Assembly (NCBI GenBank): GCA_001281695.1
Contig: LJIE01000001.1
Span: 1,564,586-1,628,585, forward strand
DNA length: 64,000 bases
Direction: 5' to 3'
From: a bacterium 336/3
GTDB lineage: Bacteria > Bacteroidota > Bacteroidia > Cytophagales > Thermonemataceae
The translations under genes were made by a program, and so were the position numbers. This document shows positions 25,902 through 34,389 of the stretch, piece by piece; positions within the stretch are counted from its first letter, which is position 1, and every line of letters starts with the position of its first letter. A model generated the notes under the pieces. That model made no database searches. It was not told the DNA's origin and was given only the letters and a program-made list of their open reading frames with translations.

Positions 25902-26684
25902 ATGAAGCAATCCATTGCATACAAGCACAAAAAAGAGTTATTCGACATATTCGATAAGCTCTCAAGAACCCAAGACAGACACAGAGTATTTGAAGATTTT
26001 ATAACCTGTGCCATTTGCTGTTATCATCGAACCAACCTTGTTACAAACCTTCATTTCAAAGATGAAGAAAATGAGGCTTTATACCAGCAAACCATCAAAG
26101 GCTATAAGAAAGAAGAGCTAAGATTGTTTGGTGAAGCTTTGGGGCATTTATCCCTTCAGATAGATAAACACCCCTACTCGGACCCGCTTGGAGAATATTA
26201 TGAAGAACATTTCTCCAATGAACGACTAGGGCAGTTTTTTACGCCTATGGAGGTTTGCAGGGCTATGGCAGGTATGATGATTGTAGACCTTGAAAGCCCT
26301 CCAGAAGAAAAAACAATTAATGACCCGTGCTGTGGCTCGGGTCGTTTGCTTTTAGCCTATGCTGAGTTAGCACCAAAAAACTATTTTTTCGCAAATGATA
26401 TAAGTTTAACGCTTGCCAAGTTATGCACCCTCAACTTTTTTATCAATGGACTTCAGGGAGAGGTTTGCTGGGGAGATTCGCTGAAGGTGGAGTATAAGAA
26501 GGTTTGGCGTATCAATATGCTTGGTGTAGGGATATTGCCTGTTCCTCCAGAACAAAGTATAGGGTTTTCCGTACAAGCCTCTCAATACCAAGAAAAGCCT
26601 TCTACTCAAGCCAAAAAAGTACCTATAAAAGTTCAACACTCCGAAACTAAACCAAATACCTCAGAACAATTAAAGTTGTTCTAA
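25902..26684 (+). CDS. N6-adenine DNA methylase-like protein lacking a visible NPPY motif
   Basis: 260 aa from ATG 25902 (an earlier ATG lies inside the leader). Type I-like methylase features: GQFFTPMEVCRAM, the SAM-binding NDPCCGSGRLLLA, FANDIS and CWGDSL. The catalytic [ND]PP[YF] expected next is absent; the sequence goes to a low-complexity tail. It may be catalytically dead, use another residue, or be only a SAM-binding protein. The C-terminus is EQLKLF, a good match to the sliding-clamp-binding motif QLxLF. A terminator follows. Confidence 0.72.
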   Translation: MKQSIAYKHKKELFDIFDKLSRTQDRHRVFEDFITCAICCYHRTNLVTNLHFKDEENEALYQQTIKGYKKEELRLFGEALGHLSLQIDKHPYSDPLGEYYEEHFSNERLGQFFTPMEVCRAMAGMMIVDLESPPEEKTINDPCCGSGRLLLAYAELAPKNYFFANDISLTLAKLCTLNFFINGLQGEVCWGDSLKVEYKKVWRINMLGVGILPVPPEQSIGFSVQASQYQEKPSTQAKKVPIKVQHSETKPNTSEQLKLF

Positions 26685-26691
26685 AAGCCTC

Positions 26692-26719
26692 AAAATAGCC
26701 CTCACTGAAGGGCTATTTT
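26692..26719 (+). terminator. Terminator after the methylase-like gene
   Basis: AAAATAGCCCT / AGGGCTATTTT, 11-bp stem, 6-nt loop, followed by further T. Confidence 0.85.
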
Positions 26720-26739
26720 TTTGCAAAAAAAACCTCAAA

Positions 26740-26820
26740 AATAATTGTGCAAATGTTTTGGCTTCTTGATAAACAAGCAGACGATTGCATTATCAATTAC
26801 ACTTTTAACCCCTTAAAATT
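26740..26820 (+). promoter_or_regulatory. Repeated phage leader element, copy 2
   Basis: TTGTGCAAATGTTTTGGCTT, a variable 13-nt segment able to form CTTG-ATAAA-CAAG, GCAGACGATTGCATT, then ATCAATTACACTTTTAACCC ending at the ATG of the next gene. The conserved TGCAA and TTGCA parts are complementary. Confidence 0.62.
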
Positions 26821-27135
26821 ATGGTAGCATTAAATTCACAAATTCACAAGAATAAAAAGCTCTATAAGCTTTTTGCTTGCCGAATTCAGGAAACCAAGAA
26901 GGCTTTAAGCCTCAAACAAATCAATTTCACCCATGTAGCCAAAAGGGTGATGAAAAGAGCTTGGAAAACTTACAAGAATGGAGTAGCTGAGTACATCAAA
27001 AAGAACTTTACGGATAAGAATTACTATGAGAGTTCTTTTGAGCTTCAGGACTATTTTAAACAATGCCTCCAGCTCGCATGGCTATCAGCTCGCAAAGAAT
27101 TACAAACCTTAAACCAAACCAAACTATTCGTATGA
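26821..27135 (+). CDS. Small basic phage protein with C-terminal clamp-like peptide
   Basis: 104 aa, helical and basic (LFACRIQETKKALSLKQ), no family recognised. It ends NQTKLFV, a QxxLF peptide also present at the ends of the genes before and after. It overlaps the next gene by 4 nt (ATGA). A DNA-associated role is plausible from charge and neighbours. Confidence 0.55.
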   Translation: MVALNSQIHKNKKLYKLFACRIQETKKALSLKQINFTHVAKRVMKRAWKTYKNGVAEYIKKNFTDKNYYESSFELQDYFKQCLQLAWLSARKELQTLNQTKLFV

Positions 27136-27317
27136 GCAAAGAAAGAAAAAAAGCTCTTAAAGCTCTTAAAACTTTAGAAGAGCAAAAACTTATCCTTGAG
27201 GTTCATAACAGCCTTGAGGAAGGTATCAACTTAAAAGTAAAGCGTTCAAACCAAAAAGGCTTTACGGATACACCTTTATTCAATCAAAATCAACAAACCG
27301 ATTTATTTACAAAATGA
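27132..27317 (+). CDS. Small phage protein with C-terminal clamp-like peptide
   Basis: 61 aa from the ATG that overlaps the previous stop; a longer frame from 27063 would overlap much more and is not used. A basic helical N-terminus (SKERKKALKALKTLEEQ) leads to a polar tail ending QQTDLFTK. It overlaps the next gene by 4 nt. Confidence 0.5.
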   Translation: MSKERKKALKALKTLEEQKLILEVHNSLEEGINLKVKRSNQKGFTDTPLFNQNQQTDLFTK

Positions 27318-27913
27318 GGCAATTAATTACAGAGCAGGGCTATGACTTTTTTGAGGTCAGCTCTGCCCTCCAAAAGAGCATCAGGAGGGGAAAAGAAGAT
27401 GATGCAATGTACTGGGCTGTTGAGTTGTATATCTCAAACTATGATGAGTATGTTTGGAAAAGGCTTAAAATCATCTCCAGTGAAGATATAGGATTGGCAG
27501 AGCCTAACCTACCTTCTAATATCTATGCTCTTTACGAGATGTACCAACAGCAAAAAAAGAACGATAAAACAGGTGGTAAAACTTCACACCGATTATTCTT
27601 AGCTCATGCTATTGTGATACTCTGTAGGGCTAAGAAAAGCCGTTTGATAGATCATTTCCAAATCTATCATTTCAGAACACACCATGTAGAACGCAAACCG
27701 ATTCCAGATTATGCCTTTGACAAACATACCACTACAGGTAAAAGGCATGGAAGAGGCTTTGAACATTTCTTTGAACATGGTGCAAAGCTGGAGAATGTAG
27801 GTGATGTAGCAGGTGAACAAGAATATCTTGAGTTGTGTAAGGATGTGTTGTATAGGAACCCTCCTCCCACACCCACCACCCAAGATGATGAACAAAAGAC
27901 TTTGTTTGATTAA
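27314..27913 (+). CDS. RarA/MgsA C-terminal domain-like phage protein
   Basis: 199 aa. SSALQKSIRRGKEDDAMYWAVELY followed by WKRLKIISSEDIGLAEP closely follows the C-terminal domain of RarA (MgsA), where SALxKSxRGSDxxAAxYW and RRLxxxAxEDIGLA are typical, but no AAA+ ATPase part is present. RarA acts at stalled replication forks, so this could be a stand-alone phage adaptor. The C-terminus is EQKTLFD, again a clamp-like QxxLF. A terminator follows. Confidence 0.72.
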   Translation: MRQLITEQGYDFFEVSSALQKSIRRGKEDDAMYWAVELYISNYDEYVWKRLKIISSEDIGLAEPNLPSNIYALYEMYQQQKKNDKTGGKTSHRLFLAHAIVILCRAKKSRLIDHFQIYHFRTHHVERKPIPDYAFDKHTTTGKRHGRGFEHFFEHGAKLENVGDVAGEQEYLELCKDVLYRNPPPTPTTQDDEQKTLFD

Positions 27914-27916
27914 AAC

Positions 27917-27950
27917 AAAAAGCCCCTACGCTAATGTATAGGGGCTTTTT
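27917..27950 (+). terminator. Terminator after the RarA-like gene
   Basis: AAAAAGCCCCTA / TAGGGGCTTTTT, 12-bp stem with 10-nt loop and T-run. Right after it comes TACACTTTTAACC (27951-27963), a fragment of the leader element, and a small AACCGC/GCGGTT hairpin. Confidence 0.85.
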
Positions 27951-28008
27951 TACACTTTTAACCGCCTTATATGCGGTTACACAAAAATAATCAAAAAAAA
28001 CTCAAAAA

Positions 28009-28087
28009 AAAATGTGCAAATGTTTTGGCTTTTAGCCAATGGTGCAGACGCTTGCATTATCAATTACACTTTTAACCCCTTAAAATC
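28009..28087 (+). promoter_or_regulatory. Repeated phage leader element, copy 3
   Basis: ATGTGCAAATGTTTTGGCTT, loop part forming the perfect hairpin TTGGCT-TTT-AGCCAA, GGTGCAGACGCTTGCATT, ATCAATTACACTTTTAACCC, ending at ATG 28088. Copies 2 and 3 are almost identical outside the central loop. Confidence 0.65.
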
Positions 28088-28738
28088 ATGGAAAACAAAA
28101 GAAAAAAATCAGACAGATTCGAGAATCAAGAGGCTTACATGCTTTCAGCTTCTGAGACGGCTAAGAAGGTGGCTCTCCAAAGAAAAATTAATGCAGTACA
28201 CAATTACTATGGTTTTCGTAATAAATTCTCAGGTTTTCAAGAACCTGAAAGAATAGAGGATATTTTAGATGAGGGTAAATTACACCTATTCTATCTAAAT
28301 CAATGCTCTTGCCCTCTTACCATAGCCAATGCCTTTATCAATGCTAAAAATGCTTTATACAATGATTATAGTACTTTTGGTATCATTGCTCAAAATATCT
28401 CAAAAACTACTCAGGAAAGCTTTGAGAGATGGTGTGATAAAAACCAATTATCTAAAGAAATTAAACGCAATTACATTTCTAAAGAGGGGTTTCCAATAGA
28501 TTCTCAAGCTCATGCCTTTACAGAGAATTTTGAGATTTTAATTACTGAAGAGGACATTGTAGATTTTATTTTACTACACCCACATGGAGCCGAGAGCTAC
28601 GAAAGATATATCAGATGCAATGAGTTATCAAATAAATTCAAAGAAATGGTAGGCTTTCCACTTAACTTTTATTTCGCAGGTGATTTACTCAAACTTATCT
28701 CAGAGAAGTATGAGGCTGAGTTAGAGTGTCCGTTTTAA
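28088..28738 (+). CDS. Hypothetical phage protein under the third leader element
   Basis: 216 aa, soluble, charged and largely helical. Segments such as CSCPLTIANAFINAKNAL and HPHGAESYERYIRC suggest a compact domain, not recognised. It has its own leader copy and ends at a perfect palindrome shared with the convergent NACHT gene. Unlike the four preceding genes it has no QxxLF tail (it ends ELECPF). Confidence 0.6.
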   Translation: MENKRKKSDRFENQEAYMLSASETAKKVALQRKINAVHNYYGFRNKFSGFQEPERIEDILDEGKLHLFYLNQCSCPLTIANAFINAKNALYNDYSTFGIIAQNISKTTQESFERWCDKNQLSKEIKRNYISKEGFPIDSQAHAFTENFEILITEEDIVDFILLHPHGAESYERYIRCNELSNKFKEMVGFPLNFYFAGDLLKLISEKYEAELECPF

Positions 28739-28776
28739 AACTTTACCCTAAGAGTTTAAACTCTTAGGGTAAAGTT
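28739..28776. terminator. 38-nt perfect palindrome between convergent genes
   Basis: AACTTTACCCTAAGAGTTT is followed immediately by its exact reverse complement with no spacer. It overlaps the NACHT stop codon and follows the phage gene stop at once, so it probably ends transcription from both sides. Confidence 0.75.
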
Positions 28777-30484
28777 ATACTAAGTTTATAATATCAAAAT
28801 CACCTTTTTCTTTATCTAAAACAAGTTGATTGACTTCATCTATCCATTTTTCTCCATTGTTTATTATGATGGAAGAGATTTGCTGAATATCTTGGATAGA
28901 CATTCTATACTCATAATTATCAAATTCTAATAATCCTAAATAAGTTCTCCTCATTGCTGTTCTTATATATTGCATCTCTTCAAAAGAAAATAAAGAAATA
29001 TTCATAAATTCATTAGGCACTAATAATGAGCTTAAATCTATTTGACACAGAACTTCATATTGTTTTTGAAAATCTTCTCTATCTATTTTCTTTAAATTTT
29101 CTATACATTTTATTAGTCTTGGTATAAGAATATATTTGCTTATAGATATATAATCTAGTTCTTTTAGAAGAACTATGAAATTTGCATTATCAATCATATA
29201 TGTAATGCTCTTTTCTATATTTAATTTTATTTTCGTTAAAACATCTTTTTTGTTTACTTCTGACAAGTTCTTTATATAATTAGCTGCAAAATATTCCTGC
29301 AAAGATCTATGTGGAAAAGTATAGTCTGTACCTTCCTTATTTAATATTCCTATGGCTATTTTTAGATCTTCAATTAGTTTTTGATTGTCAAATACAATTT
29401 TTCTGTTTTCTTTGATAACATTTAATTTACTTTCTATATAATCAGTTTGAAAGTAGAATTTCTCTTCAAAATAAGATATAAATGAAAATAACCTTAAAAT
29501 ATCTTCAAATTGTTCTTTTGATAGTTTTGATTGTTTTTCTCTTTGAAAAGATAGTTTTGATAAGCTATCATGAGTAGAATACAATGTATCAAAAAGTTGT
29601 TTATAAAAGTCACAGCTTTTTTGAGGTATTGCTGAATATGACTGATATGTTAATATGAACATTGATAATAGTAATGGATTTTTAAGAAAATTTCTATATG
29701 AAGAATCTTTTAAGTTTAACGCTTCTTTCTCGATTTTTTCAATCAACTCTTTTTCTTGTGATGGAATTTGCTTTTGTATAAATATAGATATTTCATCATT
29801 TTCAAGATCACAGATTGAGTAATTATGGAATAGAGGTAGAGTATCAAGATTTGTGTATGGTCTTGATGTTATTACATATTTATTAGATGCATATTTATTT
29901 ACAAATTGATCAATTTCATTAGTTATAGATTCCTTTTTACTATAGTTAATTTCATCATAGCCATCAAAGAGAAAAATAAAGTCTCCTGAACTTAGAATCC
30001 TATCTATAATCTCATTAGTAAATCCAAGTTGATGAAATAAAAATATATCTTCAAAAATATATTTAACAAAAGAGGCTTTTTCATTTAAATATCTAAGTTC
30101 AACTTTTATAGGAATTTTAAATTTTCTCTTGATACTATCTATAAAAAAATATTTCATTAAAGTACTTTTACCACTTCCTGCTGAACCTATAATAGTAATG
30201 TAATTTAGGTTTTTCAATAACTCTGATATATTTTCAGTGGAAATTCTTTTTCTTTCACTACCTATAAAACCATGTTTTTCAATATGTAGAGGAACATAAA
30301 ATTCATCTAATTTTATTGGTTCTGATCTATGTATGAAAGTTTTAGCAAAGAGATTTCTTTTATACTCATTGGTTTGGTACTCCAATAGTCTATTTTTTGC
30401 TAACTGTTTAAATTCAGTCCCTATGTTTTTTAATAAATTGTTTATAGGACTTTCTATTAGTTTTTTTAATTCTACTATTTCCAT
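28775..30484 (-). CDS. NACHT-domain NTPase, probable antiphage defence protein
   Basis: 569 aa. N-terminal helical region (1-95); NACHT core with Walker A GSAGSGKST (100-108), Walker B FIFLFDGYDE (about 169-178) and the TSRPY segment near 206; helical region with FPHRSLQEYFAA, seen in NLR-like NTPases; C-terminal about 80 residues perhaps a short sensor domain. No LRR or obvious toxic effector is visible, like the compact bacterial NACHT proteins reported to block phages. It opposes the phage genes and lies right before the terminase, a typical moron position. What it detects is unknown. Confidence 0.82.
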   Translation of the reverse strand: MEIVELKKLIESPINNLLKNIGTEFKQLAKNRLLEYQTNEYKRNLFAKTFIHRSEPIKLDEFYVPLHIEKHGFIGSERKRISTENISELLKNLNYITIIGSAGSGKSTLMKYFFIDSIKRKFKIPIKVELRYLNEKASFVKYIFEDIFLFHQLGFTNEIIDRILSSGDFIFLFDGYDEINYSKKESITNEIDQFVNKYASNKYVITSRPYTNLDTLPLFHNYSICDLENDEISIFIQKQIPSQEKELIEKIEKEALNLKDSSYRNFLKNPLLLSMFILTYQSYSAIPQKSCDFYKQLFDTLYSTHDSLSKLSFQREKQSKLSKEQFEDILRLFSFISYFEEKFYFQTDYIESKLNVIKENRKIVFDNQKLIEDLKIAIGILNKEGTDYTFPHRSLQEYFAANYIKNLSEVNKKDVLTKIKLNIEKSITYMIDNANFIVLLKELDYISISKYILIPRLIKCIENLKKIDREDFQKQYEVLCQIDLSSLLVPNEFMNISLFSFEEMQYIRTAMRRTYLGLLEFDNYEYRMSIQDIQQISSIIINNGEKWIDEVNQLVLDKEKGDFDIINLV

Positions 30485-30534
30485 ATTTATATTAATTAAT
30501 AGTTTAGTGTTTAGTATTCCAATATAACCAAACA

Positions 30535-30550
30535 GCCATTTCTGTCCTAA
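30535..30550 (+). promoter_or_regulatory. Late-leader motif, copy 3
   Basis: GCCATTTCTGTCCTAA, 14/16 match to copies 2 and 5, 41 nt before the terminase ATG. AAAATGAG/CTCATTTT (30550-30576) forms the following hairpin. Confidence 0.55.
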
Positions 30551-30591
30551 AAATGAGTGTTAAATTTTCTCATTTTGCCTAAAAAAACTCG

Positions 30592-31119
30592 ATGTTTGAG
30601 AAAAAAGGTGATAGATTAGATAAATACAGGGCTTATCTAATCAAAGGCAAAGGTTTAAGTGAAAAATCCCTTCAAATGCTTGAAAGGATGAATTTTACCA
30701 ATTCTCTTCTTTGTGAGGGCTATGCAAGCTCTAAAATCATTCCAGTAATTCAAAAGAAATTTGATTTGAGCCAAAGGCAGGCTTATCAATTACTTTCTGA
30801 TACTATACAACTCTTTGGGGATGTGAGTCAAGCCTCTAAAGAAGGCAGAAGGTACATTGTTGCTGAGAACTTGCTTAGATTGGGTAAGAAAGCAGAACAA
30901 GAAGGAGATTTCATTACTGCCCAGAGCTGCTTTGATAAGTATGCTAAACTCTATGGCTTATACGATTCTACAGAAATCAACATTGATTCTAAAATGTGGA
31001 TGACACCAAGAGAAATTATATTTAGTGATGATATTAGCATTCTCAAGGGCAAAACAGAAGATATAGAGCATGAAATAGTACCTACTAACATTTTGGAGCA
31101 TGAAAGTGTACTTAAATAG
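30592..31119 (+). CDS. Terminase small subunit (probable)
   Basis: 175 aa, helical. It lies just upstream of the large terminase gene with a 20-nt overlap. The central segment SSKIIPVIQKKFDLSQRQAYQLL has helix-turn-helix character as in DNA-recognising TerS proteins; the remainder is likely oligomerisation helix. It would recognise phage DNA for packaging. Confidence 0.72.
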   Translation: MFEKKGDRLDKYRAYLIKGKGLSEKSLQMLERMNFTNSLLCEGYASSKIIPVIQKKFDLSQRQAYQLLSDTIQLFGDVSQASKEGRRYIVAENLLRLGKKAEQEGDFITAQSCFDKYAKLYGLYDSTEINIDSKMWMTPREIIFSDDISILKGKTEDIEHEIVPTNILEHESVLK

Positions 31120-32551
31120 AAAACAAAGAAGGTTTTTAGAGGCTCGTCAAAGAAGAAAAACATTTGTAGCTGGCAGAGCTACAGGAAAAACAAAAGCTTT
31201 AGGATTTACCAAATTTCAATGTTTTAACTACATGCCTAAAGGTGTAGGACTGATAGCAGGGCTTACCTATGGACAAATTCTTAATAATGTTATTCCTGAA
31301 TGTATTGATGCTTGGAATAGTTGTGGTTTGAAAGAATATGATCCTGAAACAGGAATAGGGCATTATGTAATTGGTAGAAAGCCTCCACGACATTTTGAAT
31401 TGCCCTACAGACAGCCCAGAAAATACACCAATGTTATTTCTTTTATCAATGGATATGCTACTGTATTAGGTAGCTTGGATATTGCGGATACGCTTAGGGG
31501 TGGCTCTTATGATGATTTGCAGGTAGATGAATCAGCTCTTGTCAAGCAGGATGATTTTAATAAAATCCTTGTACCCATGATTAGAGGCAATTTGTATAGA
31601 AACTTTGCCAAATATCCTGTTCATCACTCTATCTGTGATTTTACTTCTATGCCCTGGTTACAGTCTGGCTTTTGGGTGTTTGAGACTGAGGAGCTGGCAA
31701 AAGAGAATCCTGATGAGTATTTTTATTTGGAGGCAAAAAGTATAGACAACATAGAGGTATTGGGTGCTAAATGGTTTGAGCAACAGAAGAAAATCCTAAG
31801 CCCTTTAGAGTATGCTGTAGAGATAGATAATAAAAGGCTCAAGAAACTGCCTAATACCTTTTATCCCTCATTCAATGAAAATATCCACACAGATTTTAAT
31901 ACCTACGGATACAATTATACAGATGCTGGTATATTAGTACAAGGGCATAGGGATTATAGCCCTAATAAGCCTATTGATGTTTCGTTTGACTTCAACGCCA
32001 ACTTTAACTCTATGATTATTGCTCAAGAGAATGGCAGTGAGTACAGGATTATAGATGAGCTATACTTATCAGACTATCAGACCATAGATAAACTGGTAGA
32101 GGATTTCTGTTTGAAATACCCTAACCATCATAGCAAGTACAAGCTCATCAATATCTATGGGGATAGGAATGGTAACAACAGACAGGCAAACAGTGAGCTT
32201 ACATTCTATGAACAGATTATACAAGGCTTTGCTAAATACGGTTGGGCTTGTACCAACCATGTTACAGGCTTAGACCCAGACCATAAAACAAAACACTTCT
32301 TTATCAATAACCTTCTTGCAGGCAAGGCAACACACCTACCTAAGATTATCATCAATGCCAACACTTGTAAGTATTTGATTATCTCTATTGAGAACTCACC
32401 TATTACTGGAGAGTTCAAGAAGGACAAGTCTAGTGAGAAACAGAACATAGACCAGAGGTATGCAACACACTTGTCTGATTGTTTTGATAATCTAGTCTTT
32501 AGAAAGTTTGGTGGTGAAGTGTATCAGGTTCAAGAAATTTCCATTTTCTAA
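31100..32551 (+). CDS. Terminase large subunit (TerL)
   Basis: 483 aa. N-terminal ATPase: KTFVAGRATGKT (Walker A, 25-31), then GSYDDLQVDESAL (Walker B with the catalytic Glu). C-terminal nuclease: IDVSFDFNANFNSMIIAQ with metal-binding Asp residues, then INIYGDRNG, and a third acidic cluster near DQRYATHLSDC. This is the packaging motor and headful/site nuclease. It is preceded by TerS and followed by the portal block. Confidence 0.88.
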   Translation: MKVYLNRKQRRFLEARQRRKTFVAGRATGKTKALGFTKFQCFNYMPKGVGLIAGLTYGQILNNVIPECIDAWNSCGLKEYDPETGIGHYVIGRKPPRHFELPYRQPRKYTNVISFINGYATVLGSLDIADTLRGGSYDDLQVDESALVKQDDFNKILVPMIRGNLYRNFAKYPVHHSICDFTSMPWLQSGFWVFETEELAKENPDEYFYLEAKSIDNIEVLGAKWFEQQKKILSPLEYAVEIDNKRLKKLPNTFYPSFNENIHTDFNTYGYNYTDAGILVQGHRDYSPNKPIDVSFDFNANFNSMIIAQENGSEYRIIDELYLSDYQTIDKLVEDFCLKYPNHHSKYKLINIYGDRNGNNRQANSELTFYEQIIQGFAKYGWACTNHVTGLDPDHKTKHFFINNLLAGKATHLPKIIINANTCKYLIISIENSPITGEFKKDKSSEKQNIDQRYATHLSDCFDNLVFRKFGGEVYQVQEISIF

Positions 32552-32710
32552 ATGCTCTATCATATATCCAAAATTTTCAGGCTTTATAATTTCCAAAAAT
32601 CGAATGGGCGACGCACTCTCAAAACTGAAAAAAGCAATTTAAAAGCCTTTTTATGATTTAAAAAGCTCATTTTTTTCAAGTTGTATAAATTTTTTATGCA
32701 AAAAAACATG

Positions 32711-32726
32711 CTTGGTTTTGTCCTAA
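32711..32726 (+). promoter_or_regulatory. Late-leader motif, copy 4
   Basis: CTTGGTTTTGTCCTAA, sharing CTTGG with copy 1 and the last 11 bases with the others except one, 40 nt before ATG 32767. The 215-nt gap 32552-32766 otherwise holds only a weak 34-codon frame (32552-32656). No clear hairpin follows this copy. Confidence 0.5.
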
Positions 32727-32766
32727 GCCATTTTGACAAAAAAATAGAGCTTTGAAATAAAAAATC

Positions 32767-33075
32767 ATGGAAATTGGGAAGAACGTAATGCTTTCAGAGA
32801 TAGACCAGACAGTTGATGTGGATGGAAGCCCTGTTTTCTTTTCACTTGCTTTCTATACTTCCAACGGTGAGTATAGAGAGCTTCCAAAATGTTCTAAGAA
32901 TTGGAAGAAAACAAAGGTGCAAGCTCCGAAAGGCACACATGCTAACAAGCTTCAAGACCTTTACAGCATTAAAGAAAAGGGTTTACTTCTGATTTACGAC
33001 CATTTCCAAGAAAGACATATTTCTATTCACATTCAATTAATTGTCAAATACAATGGCTACAGAGTCAAACACTAA
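32767..33075 (+). CDS. Hypothetical phage protein before the portal gene
   Basis: 102 aa, soluble, strand-rich with basic C-terminus, no motif. It overlaps the portal gene start by 23 nt, so translation is likely coupled. Head-assembly accessory by position only. Confidence 0.5.
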   Translation: MEIGKNVMLSEIDQTVDVDGSPVFFSLAFYTSNGEYRELPKCSKNWKKTKVQAPKGTHANKLQDLYSIKEKGLLLIYDHFQERHISIHIQLIVKYNGYRVKH

Positions 33076-34360
33076 AAACCTTCATGCTGAAGAGCTATAC
33101 AACCTTATCAGTTTTGGACAATTTGAGGTAAGAGGTAATAATACCCCTTCTGACAGTTCCTCGAAAGGTTCTAAGGATATTGCAGATGATTTTAAAGTAA
33201 ATGAGGATAGCAATTCAGATGACAAGTGGGCATCATGGGGAGCAGATAACAACCTGCCTGATGAGCTGATTGGTCTTGTAGGTAACAATACCATTGCACT
33301 GGGCTTGATTGGTTTTAAGAAAGACATGATTACTTCGCCTTCTAATTTTTTGTATAAACAGAAAACCATTCAAGAGGGAAACAAGGTGAAAGTCATTGAG
33401 GAGCTTGTAGAGGATTCAAAAATCCAAGATTATTTTGAAGAGAATAATTTGAGAGAATATCTTATTCGTTGTGCAATGGATTATAGTTTTTCAGGAAACA
33501 CCTTTACTGAGTTTGTTAAGAGTAAGGATGGAAGCAAGTATTTATTTGAGCATAAGGATTTTTCAGACTGTAGGGTTTCTACTATCAAATCTAAAAAGAA
33601 TAAAGCCTATCTTTATTCTGATTGGGCAAATGTGAAAGAGAATGATGTAGAGGAAGTGCCTTTGTATGATAAGGCAAAAGAAGTACAGCCTTCAAAATTC
33701 ATTTACCATGCAAAAAGTTATTTTCCTGGTTCAAAGCATTACGGAGTACCTGAATGGATTGGTGCAAGGAACTGGTTAATTCTGACCAACAAAATACCTG
33801 TGTTCAAGATTGCAAACATGGAGAATGGTTCAAATATTCGTTTTCATATCCAAGTGCCTCATGATTATTTTCTAAAATTGTTCCCTCCTGGTCAGTTCTC
33901 AGATGAGCAGAGAAAAGAAAAGGAAGTAGAGTTTAAGAGGAACTTAGAAAAATTCTTGGCTGGTGAAAAGAATGCTGGGAAGATGATTCTTTCAAAGTTT
34001 GTCAAAGAAATGGATAAGGTTGTACCTGGTCTCATCATTGACCCAGTAGAATACAAATTGAATGATGATGCTTACCTGCCAGATTTTGAGCAAAGCAATC
34101 AGGCTTTCACTTCTGCCATTGGTATTGATCCAAGCATTGCCAACATACAGACACAAGGTAAGCTCAGTTCAGGAAGTGATAAGCGAAATGGTTTTAACAT
34201 CTATACAAAAACACGCTTGTTTTCTGCAAGAGAAAAAATTCTTGAACCTATCTACAAAATTATGAGAATCAATGGTTTTGATAAGGATGTGAAAATTGGT
34301 TTTACGGACTTTGAACTTGAAACATTGGATACAAACAAAGAGGGTGCAAAAATAATTTAG
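33053..34360 (+). CDS. Portal protein
   Basis: 435 aa from ATG 33053 (an upstream ATG at 33041 is also possible). The usual portal sequence of features is visible: acidic-polar N-terminus, DKWASWGADNNLPDEL, NTIALGLIGFKKDMI, a wing/stem region with KFIYHAKSYFPGSKHYGVPEW, and a C-terminal helix-rich part ending NGFDKDVKIGFTDFEL. It forms the dodecameric DNA gate at the capsid vertex. Its place after TerL supports the call. Late-leader copy 5 starts at its stop codon. Confidence 0.8.
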   Translation: MATESNTKNLHAEELYNLISFGQFEVRGNNTPSDSSSKGSKDIADDFKVNEDSNSDDKWASWGADNNLPDELIGLVGNNTIALGLIGFKKDMITSPSNFLYKQKTIQEGNKVKVIEELVEDSKIQDYFEENNLREYLIRCAMDYSFSGNTFTEFVKSKDGSKYLFEHKDFSDCRVSTIKSKKNKAYLYSDWANVKENDVEEVPLYDKAKEVQPSKFIYHAKSYFPGSKHYGVPEWIGARNWLILTNKIPVFKIANMENGSNIRFHIQVPHDYFLKLFPPGQFSDEQRKEKEVEFKRNLEKFLAGEKNAGKMILSKFVKEMDKVVPGLIIDPVEYKLNDDAYLPDFEQSNQAFTSAIGIDPSIANIQTQGKLSSGSDKRNGFNIYTKTRLFSAREKILEPIYKIMRINGFDKDVKIGFTDFELETLDTNKEGAKII

Positions 34361-34375
34361 CCGTTTTTGTCCTAA
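34360..34375 (+). promoter_or_regulatory. Late-leader motif, copy 5
   Basis: GCCGTTTTTGTCCTAA, identical to copy 2, beginning at the last base of the portal stop codon and 47 nt before ATG 34423. Confidence 0.6.
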
Positions 34376-34389
34376 TTACAGCGACTTGT

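Noticed and set aside
30485-30591. Separate promoter with host consensus for terminase
   Set aside because: TTAAATTTT partly resembles the -7 box but the spacing to any TTTG is wrong; the late motif explains the region better.
32552-32656. 34-codon frame after the terminase gene
   Set aside because: Short, basic, no overlap logic, and the composition looks non-coding; kept only as a note in the gap.
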